Source: Candidatus Latescibacterota bacterium
GTDB lineage: Bacteria > Latescibacterota > UBA2968 > UBA8231
NCBI GenBank assembly: GCA_022820485.1
Contig: JAJEFJ010000082.1
Location: 62,001-126,000, forward strand
Reading direction: 5' to 3'
Length of the DNA stretch: 64,000 nucleotides
Shown: positions 15,728-24,114 of the stretch, piece by piece
How positions within the stretch are numbered: position 1 is the first letter of the stretch
Layout of the letters: each line of letters starts with the position of its first letter
Translations under genes and position numbers: made by a program
Notes under the pieces: model-generated
Database searches by the model: none
The model's input: only the letters and a program-made list of their open reading frames with translations
Told to the model about the DNA's origin: nothing

Positions 15728-17803
15728 ATGGTTCCAGAATTCGCTAGGGCGGTGCATGCCCCCTTATTCGAGCGGCATTCTTGCTTTCTCGCGGGACCGC
15801 TTGTAGCGGGGCAGCGGCAGGCCCTGATCGAGCGGCTGCGGGTTTTGCTCGCAGCCGGGGTGCCTGGGTACGCGATCTTGGTATTGCTGCCCGACCGGGC
15901 GACCACGCGGCGCTTTCGCCAAGCAGTCGATCGGCTCGACTTGGGTCCGTACAGCAGTGTTGATCTACAGACGTATTACGGGCTGGCGAGTCGGTTGGTT
16001 CGGCTGTTTTGGCCGCTGGTGGCTGGCAAGGCCGGCTTTGCCGCACCAGCGCGGCCACCGGTCTTCCTCAACTACGAAGCCGCCCAATACCTGATGGGGC
16101 AGGTGGTCGAGCCGCTGCTGGCCGAGGGCTATTTCGAAGGGCTGTACCTGCGGCCCCAGCGCATTCTCTCCCAATTACTCGACAATTTGAATAAGGCGGC
16201 CGTAGCGGATTTTGCGCTCGCGGAGGTGGCACCGCGTCTGAGTCGTGCTTGGGCTGGGGAAGAGCAGCGGTTGCGCGTGTACGAGCAGGTGCAGACGTGC
16301 ATCGACCGCTACCGCGGCCACTGCCTGCGGCACGGGTTGCTCGACGCATCGCTGGTCTTTGAAGTCTGCAATCGCCACCTGATCGCGCAAGAGGAGTTCT
16401 GGCGCTACTTCACCGAGCGCTATCGCCACCTCTTGGTTGACTCGGCCGAGGAACTGGTGCCGGTGGCCGGTGATATAGTGGGGCGGCTCTTGCCGCGATG
16501 TGACTCGGCTCTATTGGGTGGGGACGCGCAAGCTGGCTTCCGCATCTTTTTAGGCGTTGATGCACCCGGTGCCACTGAGCTACAGCAGCAGTGCAAGGAG
16601 ACGATCGCCGTGGTGCCGGAGGCGTGTGCCAGCCGGGATATGGTGGCCTTTGCCGACCGCATTGGTGCGAAGTTGGGGCAAGGAACTGACGGAGTCTCGG
16701 AAGGATCGCCGCGGCGGGCGGTGGCGGATGTAGTGCAGGCCCGCTATCGAGGGCAGATGATCGAGGCCGTGGCCCAGCGGGTTGTCCAAAAGATCGCCGA
16801 GGGCGTGGCCCCGGGCGAAATCGCGGTCGTGGCTCCGCACGCCGACGGGGTGTTGCGCTTTCTCTTGTCTGAGACTTTTCGCGCCGCGGATATTCCCTTT
16901 GCGATTGTACGGCGCTACGAGACGCTGCGCGAAGAGCCGGTGGTGCGAGCCTGTCTGGCGCTGGCCATTCTCGCTCATCCCAATTGGGGACAACGGCTCT
17001 CGCTCTTCGATTTGTCCGGGGCGTTGGAGCGGGCGCTCAAGCCCCTGGACCGGCTGCGGGCCGAGTTGATTGCGCGACACTTGTACGATTCGCGTTCGGG
17101 CCAACTCAAACCTGCGACCGAGTTGAATGCCGCGATGGGTGAGCGGATCGGCAGAGCCGCGCTCGCTCGCTACGAGGCTCTGCGCGCTTGGATCGAGGTG
17201 TATCGCGGTGGTGGAGCCGACCCTTGGGACCACTTTTTGCGCCGGCTCTTCGGGGAAGTGTTGTCGCACGTCGCGCTGGAGCCTGAAGAAGCCGAGGTGT
17301 ACAGCAAGCTGATCGCCTCGGCTGCCTCATTCCGCGAGGTAGCTCCGGCTATGGCGCTAGAGGGCGCGGCCATTGGCCAGCGCTACGTCGAGATGATAGG
17401 GGCCGGGGTCGTCGCCGCCCAGTATTTGACCGATGTCGATCTCGACGAGGCTCCAGAGTCCATTGCCCTCGTCGCTCCGGTCTATACCTATTTGCTCTCC
17501 GGCCACGTGGCGCGCTACCAGTTCTGGCTAGACGTTGGTTCGGCGAACTGGTGGGAACCGCTGCACCAGCCCTTGACCAACCACTACGTGCTGACCCGGC
17601 GCTGGAACTCGGAGGAGCGCTGGACCGACGCCGTGGATTACTCGATCCGCAACCGCAACCTCTACCGCTTGGTGCGGGGCTTGTGCCTGCGCTGCCGCGA
17701 CGGGATCTACCTCTGTTCTAGCGAGTCGGAAGGGCACGGCTCGGCGCAGGACGGGCCGCTGATGATGGCGGTGCAACAAGTCCTACAAGAGGAGCGCGCG
17801 TGA
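15728..17803 (+). CDS. Helicase-fold protein lacking Walker A, AddB/RecC-like
   Basis: A 691-residue protein. It resembles superfamily-I helicase-derived subunits such as AddB: an N-terminal FLAGPLVAGQRQAL sits where GPAGSGKT would be, followed by YAILVLLPDRATTRRF and a long helical region. EIAVVAPHADGVLRFLLSETFRAADIPF resembles helicase motif IV. The nucleotide-binding Lys is not evident, so it probably does not hydrolyse ATP. The ATG at 15728 is used; the track's upstream residues come from the ptsN reading region. It overlaps the UvrD-like gene by GTGA, suggesting a stoichiometric complex of inactive and active helicase subunits. Confidence 0.62.
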   Translation: MVPEFARAVHAPLFERHSCFLAGPLVAGQRQALIERLRVLLAAGVPGYAILVLLPDRATTRRFRQAVDRLDLGPYSSVDLQTYYGLASRLVRLFWPLVAGKAGFAAPARPPVFLNYEAAQYLMGQVVEPLLAEGYFEGLYLRPQRILSQLLDNLNKAAVADFALAEVAPRLSRAWAGEEQRLRVYEQVQTCIDRYRGHCLRHGLLDASLVFEVCNRHLIAQEEFWRYFTERYRHLLVDSAEELVPVAGDIVGRLLPRCDSALLGGDAQAGFRIFLGVDAPGATELQQQCKETIAVVPEACASRDMVAFADRIGAKLGQGTDGVSEGSPRRAVADVVQARYRGQMIEAVAQRVVQKIAEGVAPGEIAVVAPHADGVLRFLLSETFRAADIPFAIVRRYETLREEPVVRACLALAILAHPNWGQRLSLFDLSGALERALKPLDRLRAELIARHLYDSRSGQLKPATELNAAMGERIGRAALARYEALRAWIEVYRGGGADPWDHFLRRLFGEVLSHVALEPEEAEVYSKLIASAASFREVAPAMALEGAAIGQRYVEMIGAGVVAAQYLTDVDLDEAPESIALVAPVYTYLLSGHVARYQFWLDVGSANWWEPLHQPLTNHYVLTRRWNSEERWTDAVDYSIRNRNLYRLVRGLCLRCRDGIYLCSSESEGHGSAQDGPLMMAVQQVLQEERA

Positions 17804-20013
17804 GGTTTGAGCCGCGCACGGGCCAGCGAGAGATCTTGGCCTACCAAGGTGGCCTGCTAGGCGTGTCAGCCGTGCCCGGCAGCGGCAAGACCGCCGCGAT
17901 TGTCGCCTTGGCGACTCGGTTGATCGCCGAGAGGCGCGCCGAGGGGGGGCAGGTGCTGATCGTGACTTACCAGAACGTGGCCGTGGATAATGTCCGCGCT
18001 CGGATCGGCCAGCGCTTGCAAGAGCTGGACAGGCTACCGGTCGGCTACGATGTGCGGACCCTGCACAGCTTGGCCTACGGCATCGTCCAAGCCAATCCCG
18101 GACTAGTGGGGGCTGTGGCCGAGTTCACGGTCCTCGACGAACGCGCCAGCGAGAGCCTGCTCGACAAGGCGGTGCGGACTTGGAACGACGACAACAAGGG
18201 GGTGTGGGGCCGGTTGGGGCCTGGGGAGTACGTGGATCAGCAGTGGGAGCAGGCGTGGCGCGACATTGCGCGGAAAGTCGCCCGCACGGTCATCACCACG
18301 GCCAAGAACCGCCGCTTGCGGGCCGAAGACCTCTTGGCGCGGATCGGCGGCCAGGAGGACAGGAACCAGTTTTTGCGGATCGGCGCGGAAATCTACCGGC
18401 TCTACCAGCAGCAAGTCGAAACCATCGGCGGCCTCGATTTCGACGACTTGGTGTGGATGGCCGTAGAGATGTTGCAGCAATACCCAGATTTGTGTAGCCG
18501 CTACCTCCGGCGTTGGCCCTTCGTCTTGGAGGACGAGGCGCAAGACAGCGTTCCCTTGCAGGAGGAGCTGATCGCGCTGTTGGCGGGGCCGGGCGGCAAT
18601 TGGGTTCGGGTCGGCGACCCCAATCAGGCGATTATGAGCACCTTCACCGCGGCTGATCCGCGCTATTTGCGCGACTTTTTGGATCGGGGAGACGTCGCAG
18701 TCGCGGAGATGACGATTTCTGGCCGTTGCGCCCCCAAAATCATGGATTTGGCCAACTTTTTGGTCGAGTGGGCCGTAGTCGAACACCCGCTAGCCGAGGT
18801 GCGCCAGCGCGCTTTCCGACCCCAGCAGATGCAGCCCACCGACCGCGGCGATCCCCAGCAAAACCCCGCGGACGCGGACAGCATCATATGGTTCCGAGAA
18901 TACAATAACCGCCACGATGAATTCGATAGCATCGCGCGCCGGGCCAAGGGGTTTGCCGAGGGTAATCCGAGCTTGACAGTAGCGGTGCTAGTGCCGACTA
19001 ACCGCATTGGCTACGACATGGCCGAGCGCTTGCGCCAAGCCGGAGCGGACTTCGATGAGGTGTTGCAAAGCCCGCGCTCGGCGCGGCGGGTGGGTGAGGC
19101 TCTATGTACAGTGTTAGGTTTTCTCGCTGATCCTTTGGGGCGCAACCAGTTAGAGCGATCCTATCGCGCCTTGGTCGGCTTTTGGCCCGGGCCTAGTGGA
19201 CCAGGGAACGAGGAGGCTGTGGCCATGCTATTGCGCAGTTGCTATCGGCCCGAAGCGCTGCTTTACCCAGAGGCCGGTCAGCGCATGGAAGCTGCTCTGC
19301 CACCGGTGGAGCACATCGAGCCGCAGGATTTGGAAGCCATTGACCTGCTGTGTGAATATCTGCGGCGCTGGCTGCGGGCGGTTGCGCTGCCGGTGGATCA
19401 GCTTCTGATGACGGTCGCCCAAGATCTGCTGCAGGAAGAGGATATGGCGCGGGCGCAGCAACTGGCGGTCTATGTGCGCACCCGCGCCGACCAAAACGCA
19501 GACTGGCAATTGCCCGAGTTGGTGCGCGAGCTGAGCGAGGCCGTGCAGGGCCGGGCGGGCGCGCTCGCCGAGGCGGATGACGCATTGGTGCCCCAGCCTG
19601 GGCGAATTTTCCTGACGACTATGCACAAAGCCAAGGGGATGGAGTGGGATCTGGTCTATGTCATGGGGGTTGATGGCGATTGGTTCCCCCACGACCTCGA
19701 CGCGCGCTTTTTGGGCGAGTACGAATTCTTAGGCGGCGATCCCTGCGAGGATGCAAAGGCCGAGATGTTGGACCTGATCGGCGAAATCGGGTCGAGCCGG
19801 TTGTCGGCTACTGATCGCTCGCACGCGGAAGTGATCGCCGAGCGGCTGCGGCTGCTCTACGTGGCCATTACCCGCGCACGGCGCTATTTGGTCCTGAGCT
19901 GGAGTCGCCAGATTCCGCACGCGACGCGGATGCAGCCCGCGCCCATGGCCGAGGTGTTCCGCCAGTTGCAACTCTATTGCGAACAGCAGGGCGGCAGTCG
20001 AAGTTCTGGATAA
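17800..20013 (+). CDS. UvrD/AddA-type superfamily I DNA helicase
   Basis: A 737-residue helicase with a complete set of motifs. Walker A is AVPGSGKTAA (about residues 24-33). The others are TYQNVAVDN, LHSLAYG, DEAQD (motif II, near 245), VGDPNQAI (motif III), TMHKAKGMEWDLVYV (motif V) and LLYVAITRAR (motif VI). It should translocate 3'-5' on single-stranded DNA with ATP. There is no fused nuclease domain, unlike AddA or RecB. The GTG start overlaps the previous stop, and the nuclease function appears to be supplied by downstream genes. Confidence 0.88.
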   Translation: MRFEPRTGQREILAYQGGLLGVSAVPGSGKTAAIVALATRLIAERRAEGGQVLIVTYQNVAVDNVRARIGQRLQELDRLPVGYDVRTLHSLAYGIVQANPGLVGAVAEFTVLDERASESLLDKAVRTWNDDNKGVWGRLGPGEYVDQQWEQAWRDIARKVARTVITTAKNRRLRAEDLLARIGGQEDRNQFLRIGAEIYRLYQQQVETIGGLDFDDLVWMAVEMLQQYPDLCSRYLRRWPFVLEDEAQDSVPLQEELIALLAGPGGNWVRVGDPNQAIMSTFTAADPRYLRDFLDRGDVAVAEMTISGRCAPKIMDLANFLVEWAVVEHPLAEVRQRAFRPQQMQPTDRGDPQQNPADADSIIWFREYNNRHDEFDSIARRAKGFAEGNPSLTVAVLVPTNRIGYDMAERLRQAGADFDEVLQSPRSARRVGEALCTVLGFLADPLGRNQLERSYRALVGFWPGPSGPGNEEAVAMLLRSCYRPEALLYPEAGQRMEAALPPVEHIEPQDLEAIDLLCEYLRRWLRAVALPVDQLLMTVAQDLLQEEDMARAQQLAVYVRTRADQNADWQLPELVRELSEAVQGRAGALAEADDALVPQPGRIFLTTMHKAKGMEWDLVYVMGVDGDWFPHDLDARFLGEYEFLGGDPCEDAKAEMLDLIGEIGSSRLSATDRSHAEVIAERLRLLYVAITRARRYLVLSWSRQIPHATRMQPAPMAEVFRQLQLYCEQQGGSRSSG

Positions 20014-20041
20014 ACATTTATGACAGAATTAGGAGGACAAA

Positions 20042-20653
20042 ATGGACAAAGTTTTTATTTATTGGGACGACTCCAACATTTTCATCAGTGCTCAGCAAGT
20101 GGCCATTGAACGAGAAGGTGAAGCCGTGCGTTCGCGGGTGTGCATTCACTTTCGCAATTTGCTGGAATTAGCGCGGGCCGGGCGAGAAATTGAGCACGCT
20201 GTGGCCGTTGGCTCCATTCCACCGGAATTGCGACAGGTTTGGAATCGCTTGGAAAACGAAGGCGTCACCGTCCATTTACTGGAACGGGGTGCCATGCAAG
20301 GGCGGGAACAGGGAGTGGACCAAGTTTTGCAAACCGCGATGCTGCGCGATGGATTCGATTACAACGGAGATCCGGGCATTGCGGTACTGCTTACTGGGGA
20401 TGGGGCAGGCTTTGACGATGGCGTCGGTTTTCACGCTGACTTGGAGCGCATGCGACGCCGTGGCTGGCGCATTGAAGTAGTATCGTGGCGCCATAGCTGC
20501 AATCGCCGGATGCGGGAATGGGCCGAAGAGAATGGCCAATTTATCGCATTAGATGATTTCTACGACAGCGTAACGTTTCTCGAACGGCCGGCCCCCGGCG
20601 AACCCATCGCGCCTCCGCGCTACGCGATTCCAGTTGAGCTTAACCGGCGCTGA
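20042..20653 (+). CDS. NYN-domain (PIN-like, LabA/DUF88) putative nuclease
   Basis: A 203-residue protein. It begins VFIYWDDSNIFIS, the acidic N-terminal motif of NYN domains, followed by EQGVDQVLQTAML and VLLTGDGAGFDD, which supply the other acidic residues of the PIN-like active site. Family members are metal-dependent RNases or nucleic-acid-acting proteins. It has its own strong AGGAGG site after a 28-nt gap, the only real gap in this cluster. Its coding sequence looks AT-richer than the flanking helicase and nuclease genes. Its stop overlaps the ATG of the PD-(D/E)XK gene. Confidence 0.83.
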   Translation: MDKVFIYWDDSNIFISAQQVAIEREGEAVRSRVCIHFRNLLELARAGREIEHAVAVGSIPPELRQVWNRLENEGVTVHLLERGAMQGREQGVDQVLQTAMLRDGFDYNGDPGIAVLLTGDGAGFDDGVGFHADLERMRRRGWRIEVVSWRHSCNRRMREWAEENGQFIALDDFYDSVTFLERPAPGEPIAPPRYAIPVELNRR

Positions 20654-21456
20654 TGATACCGCAAGGATTCAATTACAGTCAAAGCAGCCTAGCGGCATTT
20701 GTGCGCTGTCGGCGGCAGTTTCTGTTGCGCTATGTCGAGCGGTTGGCGTGGCCCGCGCCGCTGACCGACCAGCTCGATGAGTGGGAGGCCGCCGCCGACC
20801 GGGGGCGGGCGTTCCACCAGTTCGTGTTGCAGGAGAGCTTGGGCATGGATGTGGAGGACGCGGTGCAGCGGAGCCGCGATCCACTGCTGGCCGCTTGGTG
20901 GCGCAATTGGCGCGAGCAGCCGCCGGTGGTGCCCGAGGGGGTGGTGTTCGGGGAAACCATGCTCTCTGTGCCCCTAGTCGGGCGGCGTCTCGTCGCCAAG
21001 TTCGACCGCGTGGTGCTAGCCGACGATGGCCGCGCTTGGATATTCGACTGGAAGACCGGCCGCAAAAAGCCGGAGCAAGTCGCTTATGAACAAAGCTGGC
21101 AGACGCTGGTCTATCGCTTTGTCTTGGTCGAGGCCGGCGCGGTCTTGAACGAGGGCCGTGTAATAGCACCTGACGATGTGATGTTGGTCTATTGGCACGC
21201 GCAGTATCCGCAGGTCCTGCAGCCGATTGCCTATTCAGCCGCTGAGCACGAACGGGCGCGGACGCTTTTGTCAGAGGCGATTGCCGCCATCGAGGCCCTC
21301 CCAGATGCGGATGCGTACGCCAAGACCGACGACGAGAGCGAATGCCAGCGCTGTCAATTTCACACCTATTGCAACCGGCCGGCGGCGCGGAGCGACGATT
21401 GGGACATCGACGAGGACGAGCTGGATTGGGAGCAGCTTCCCGAAGCAGAGCTTTGA
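20653..21456 (+). CDS. PD-(D/E)XK exonuclease with AddB/Cas4-type four-Cys cluster
   Basis: A 267-residue nuclease of the RecB/Cas4/AddB C-terminal type (PF12705-like). It has SQSSLAAFVRCRRQF with Cys19, RGRAFHQF with His55, AKFDRV with Asp118, IFDWKTG with Asp132 and Lys134, and YEQSWQTLVYRF as the QxxxY motif. Near the C-terminus, Cys231, Cys234 and Cys240 (CQRCQFHTYC) complete the pattern of a 4Fe-4S cluster held with Cys19. It is the catalytic nuclease that the two helicase-type genes upstream lack. An acidic tail ends the protein. It is convergent with the ABC permease gene with only 6 nt between. Confidence 0.85.
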   Translation: MIPQGFNYSQSSLAAFVRCRRQFLLRYVERLAWPAPLTDQLDEWEAAADRGRAFHQFVLQESLGMDVEDAVQRSRDPLLAAWWRNWREQPPVVPEGVVFGETMLSVPLVGRRLVAKFDRVVLADDGRAWIFDWKTGRKKPEQVAYEQSWQTLVYRFVLVEAGAVLNEGRVIAPDDVMLVYWHAQYPQVLQPIAYSAAEHERARTLLSEAIAAIEALPDADAYAKTDDESECQRCQFHTYCNRPAARSDDWDIDEDELDWEQLPEAEL

Positions 21457-21462
21457 CGCGGG

Positions 21463-22944
21463 TCAGCCTTTGAGCGCGCCGAGTTGGATGCCGCGCACGA
21501 AGAACCGCTGGCCAAAGACAAAGAGCACGATCATCGGCAGCATCATCAGCACGCTTCCCGTCATCAATAGCGAGTAGTTGGTCCCCTGTGACGAATCGAA
21601 GTAGCGCAGAGCTACCGGCAGGACTCGCATGTGCTCGGAGTGGGTGACGATTAGCGGCCAGGTAAAGGACTGCCAAGTGCCCATAAAGGAGAAGATCGAG
21701 AGGGTGATCAACGCCGGCTTGGACAGGGGCATGACGATGCCCCAGAAAGTCTTCCAGAGATTAGCGCCGTCGATTTCAGCGGCCTCTTCGAGCCCTCTGG
21801 GCAGCCCGGTCATAAACTGGCGCATCATAAAGGTGCCAAAGGCGGTGAACATGGCCGGGATGATGAGTGCTTGGAACGAGTCGAGCCAGCCGAGGCTTTT
21901 GAGAATCACGTAGTTGGGCAGCAAGGTGACGATCCCCGGGACCATCAAGGTGGCCAAGTAGAGTAGGAAGACGGCGTCGCGGTAGCGCCATTCGAGGCGG
22001 GCAAAGGCAAAGCCAGCCATGGCTGAGGTCACCACTTGGCCGACCATCACGCAGACGGCGACAAAGAGGCTGTTCCAGCCGTAGAGCGAAAACTTGATGT
22101 CCTTGTCGCGCAAGACTCGGATGTAGTTGGACCACATGAAGCGCGGCTCGCTGATCTGCAACACGTCACTGCCGTACACAATGCGCAGTTCGTCCTCACC
22201 AGGGAAGCGGGCGTAGAGGACGTCGCCCCCGACTTTTTCCGTTAGTGGGTCGTCGTCGCTTCTGAGCAGGGGAAAGGCCGAGCGAAAGGGAATGGTGTTG
22301 CCGTCGGCGTCGAGAATCGGCTCTTTGGCTTGGACATCCAAAACCGGATCCCCGACCCGATCCCAGGAAATGTCGCGGTAGGTGTAGGCCTCGCCGTTGG
22401 CTCGCAACAGTGGGGTGCCGTCGGCAAGCTCGACCGAGGCCGGCGGTAGCTGCTCGGCCGTGCGCCAGTTTTTGCGCTGCTGCACGAGCCGCTGCTGCCA
22501 CTTATCGCGCAGAGCTTCGGTCAGCAGCAGGGGATCACCATCGACGAGGACTGGGTTCCAGCGGTTTTTGTACACGGCAAGGCCGCCGCGCTCTTCGACG
22601 TTTTTGCCGGGGATGGGTTGGCCTTCTGGGTCGTAGATCAGGCGGCCCTGCTGATCGCGGATGGGGTCGCCGGGGGCACCGAGTATCACGGGGTTGCCGA
22701 GGGTGATGCGGATTGGCTCGCCTTGAGCGTTGAGCAGCGGCTGGCCATCGCGGGTCTTCAGCAGGTCGCCTTCGTTGCCGAGGCGCACCTCTTGCGGCCA
22801 GACATGGCTCTGGAAAACCTCGTTTTCGCTCTTGAGCGAGGTGAGCACCATCCACAGGAACGGCACGAGCGTGGTAAAGCCGAAGAGGACGAGCAGCCCG
22901 TGGCTTAGCGAGTGGATCGCGGTCGTTTGCGCAACTTTGGCCAT
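21463..22944 (-). CDS. Carbohydrate ABC transporter permease (MalG-like) with large repetitive insert
   Basis: A 493-residue inner-membrane permease, while relatives are about 280. The first helix (LLVLFGFTTLVPFLWMVLTSLK) is followed by about 220 extra residues and then the normal remainder: SNYIRVL, five helices, and the EAA loop LEEAAEIDGANLWKTFWGIVMPL that contacts the ATPase. The insert, predicted periplasmic, is built of short repeats such as DGQPLLNAQGEPI, GDPIRDQQGRLIYD and GTPLLRANGEAY. The importer probably takes up a sugar or oligosaccharide. It lies 12 nt after the partner permease; no ATPase gene is nearby. Confidence 0.87.
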   Translation of the reverse strand: MAKVAQTTAIHSLSHGLLVLFGFTTLVPFLWMVLTSLKSENEVFQSHVWPQEVRLGNEGDLLKTRDGQPLLNAQGEPIRITLGNPVILGAPGDPIRDQQGRLIYDPEGQPIPGKNVEERGGLAVYKNRWNPVLVDGDPLLLTEALRDKWQQRLVQQRKNWRTAEQLPPASVELADGTPLLRANGEAYTYRDISWDRVGDPVLDVQAKEPILDADGNTIPFRSAFPLLRSDDDPLTEKVGGDVLYARFPGEDELRIVYGSDVLQISEPRFMWSNYIRVLRDKDIKFSLYGWNSLFVAVCVMVGQVVTSAMAGFAFARLEWRYRDAVFLLYLATLMVPGIVTLLPNYVILKSLGWLDSFQALIIPAMFTAFGTFMMRQFMTGLPRGLEEAAEIDGANLWKTFWGIVMPLSKPALITLSIFSFMGTWQSFTWPLIVTHSEHMRVLPVALRYFDSSQGTNYSLLMTGSVLMMLPMIVLFVFGQRFFVRGIQLGALKG

Positions 22945-22956
22945 GCGCCTTTCCCC

Positions 22957-24114
22957 TCAGTTGACCGCGCCCCGACCGAAGCGCCAGTTGAACAGCGTGA
23001 TAGTAAATATGATGACAAACATAAACCAAGCCACCGCGGCCGCGTATCCGAACTCTAGGTTTTCAAAGGCCGAGCGATAGATGTAGTAGCCGAGCGTGAC
23101 CGTGTTGTCCCCGTCCTTGCCCGGGCCGCCATTGGTCATCAGGTAGGCGATTTCAAAGCCTCCTTGCAGCCCGCCGATAATAGACATGACGCAGATAAAG
23201 AAGGTAGTGGGGGCGATCATCGGCCACGTGATGTGCCAAAATTGCTGCCACTTAGAGGCTCCGTCGATGTCCGAGGCTTCGTACAGCTCCTCGGGTACAT
23301 TGGCGAGGGCCGCGAGATAGAGGATCATGTTGCCCCCACCCATGGACGCCCAGATGCCCATGAAGATGATGGCCGTCTTGGCCCAGTAGGCGGCTTGTTC
23401 TATGCCCAGCCAAGAAAGCCAGCCCAGATCGACGCTACTGGAAAGCCAATTGGGCAAGTCGTCGATGCTGTCGAGACCAGCGAGGAGGGGCAGGCGTCCC
23501 GACAGCCAAGCCCAGAAGCCGCCGTACTCGTATAGGCCGCTGACGACCCAGTAGAGTGTGGTGGCCGAGAGGAGTGCGAACAGGACTTGGGCGGGTCGCT
23601 CAGACATGGCCTTGCGCGCTAGAGATTTCAGGACCAAGCCTATCAGCAAGAGGATCGCCACGCGCACGGCGAGCGAGAAGTAAGGCCACGAGAGGATGGG
23701 CAGCAGGATCGAGTTGACGAGGCCGTATTTGGGGTTGTAAAGCCACTTCCAAAGCAAGAACAGGGCAACCCCATTGGTAACGGTGGGGAGGTAGAAGACG
23801 GTGCGATAGATGATGATGCCACGCAGCTTTTGCGAGAGGACGATGGCCAACAAGAGCGAGCCGCCGATGGACAGGGGCAAGCCTATCATGAGAAAGACCG
23901 TGTTGTAGAGATAGAACCAGAGCTTGGGGTCGGTCAGCAGCCGAATGAAATTGTCGAAGCCAATAAAGCGAGGCGCAGAGAACGTGTCCCACTGAAAAAA
24001 CGCGAGGCCAAAGGAAAAGAGCACCGGCAGGGACGTGAAGATCAAGAACCCGGTCAGATTGGGCGCGAGGAAGAGCAGCGCCCAGCGCAGAATTCTCTTT
24101 TCGCGGGGTTTCAA
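22957..24114 (-). CDS. Carbohydrate ABC transporter permease (MalF/UgpA-like)
   Basis: A 385-residue permease. It has an N-terminal helix FLAPNLTGFLIFTSLPVLFSF, the block YLPTVTNGVALFLLWKWLYNP and the EAA loop VPEELYEASDIDGASKWQQFWHITWPMI. It is longer than the usual ~300 because about 85 residues with two more hydrophobic stretches are inserted before the EAA region (residues ~150-235). It pairs with the MalG-like permease downstream. Its ATG overlaps the stop of the binding-protein gene (ATGA), so all three genes form one transcript. Confidence 0.88.
   Translation of the reverse strand: MKPREKRILRWALLFLAPNLTGFLIFTSLPVLFSFGLAFFQWDTFSAPRFIGFDNFIRLLTDPKLWFYLYNTVFLMIGLPLSIGGSLLLAIVLSQKLRGIIIYRTVFYLPTVTNGVALFLLWKWLYNPKYGLVNSILLPILSWPYFSLAVRVAILLLIGLVLKSLARKAMSERPAQVLFALLSATTLYWVVSGLYEYGGFWAWLSGRLPLLAGLDSIDDLPNWLSSSVDLGWLSWLGIEQAAYWAKTAIIFMGIWASMGGGNMILYLAALANVPEELYEASDIDGASKWQQFWHITWPMIAPTTFFICVMSIIGGLQGGFEIAYLMTNGGPGKDGDNTVTLGYYIYRSAFENLEFGYAAAVAWFMFVIIFTITLFNWRFGRGAVN

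Noticed and set aside
20669-21676. 335-residue minus-strand ORF
   Set aside because: Antisense to the well-supported PD-(D/E)XK gene; Arg/Ala/Pro-rich with no motif.
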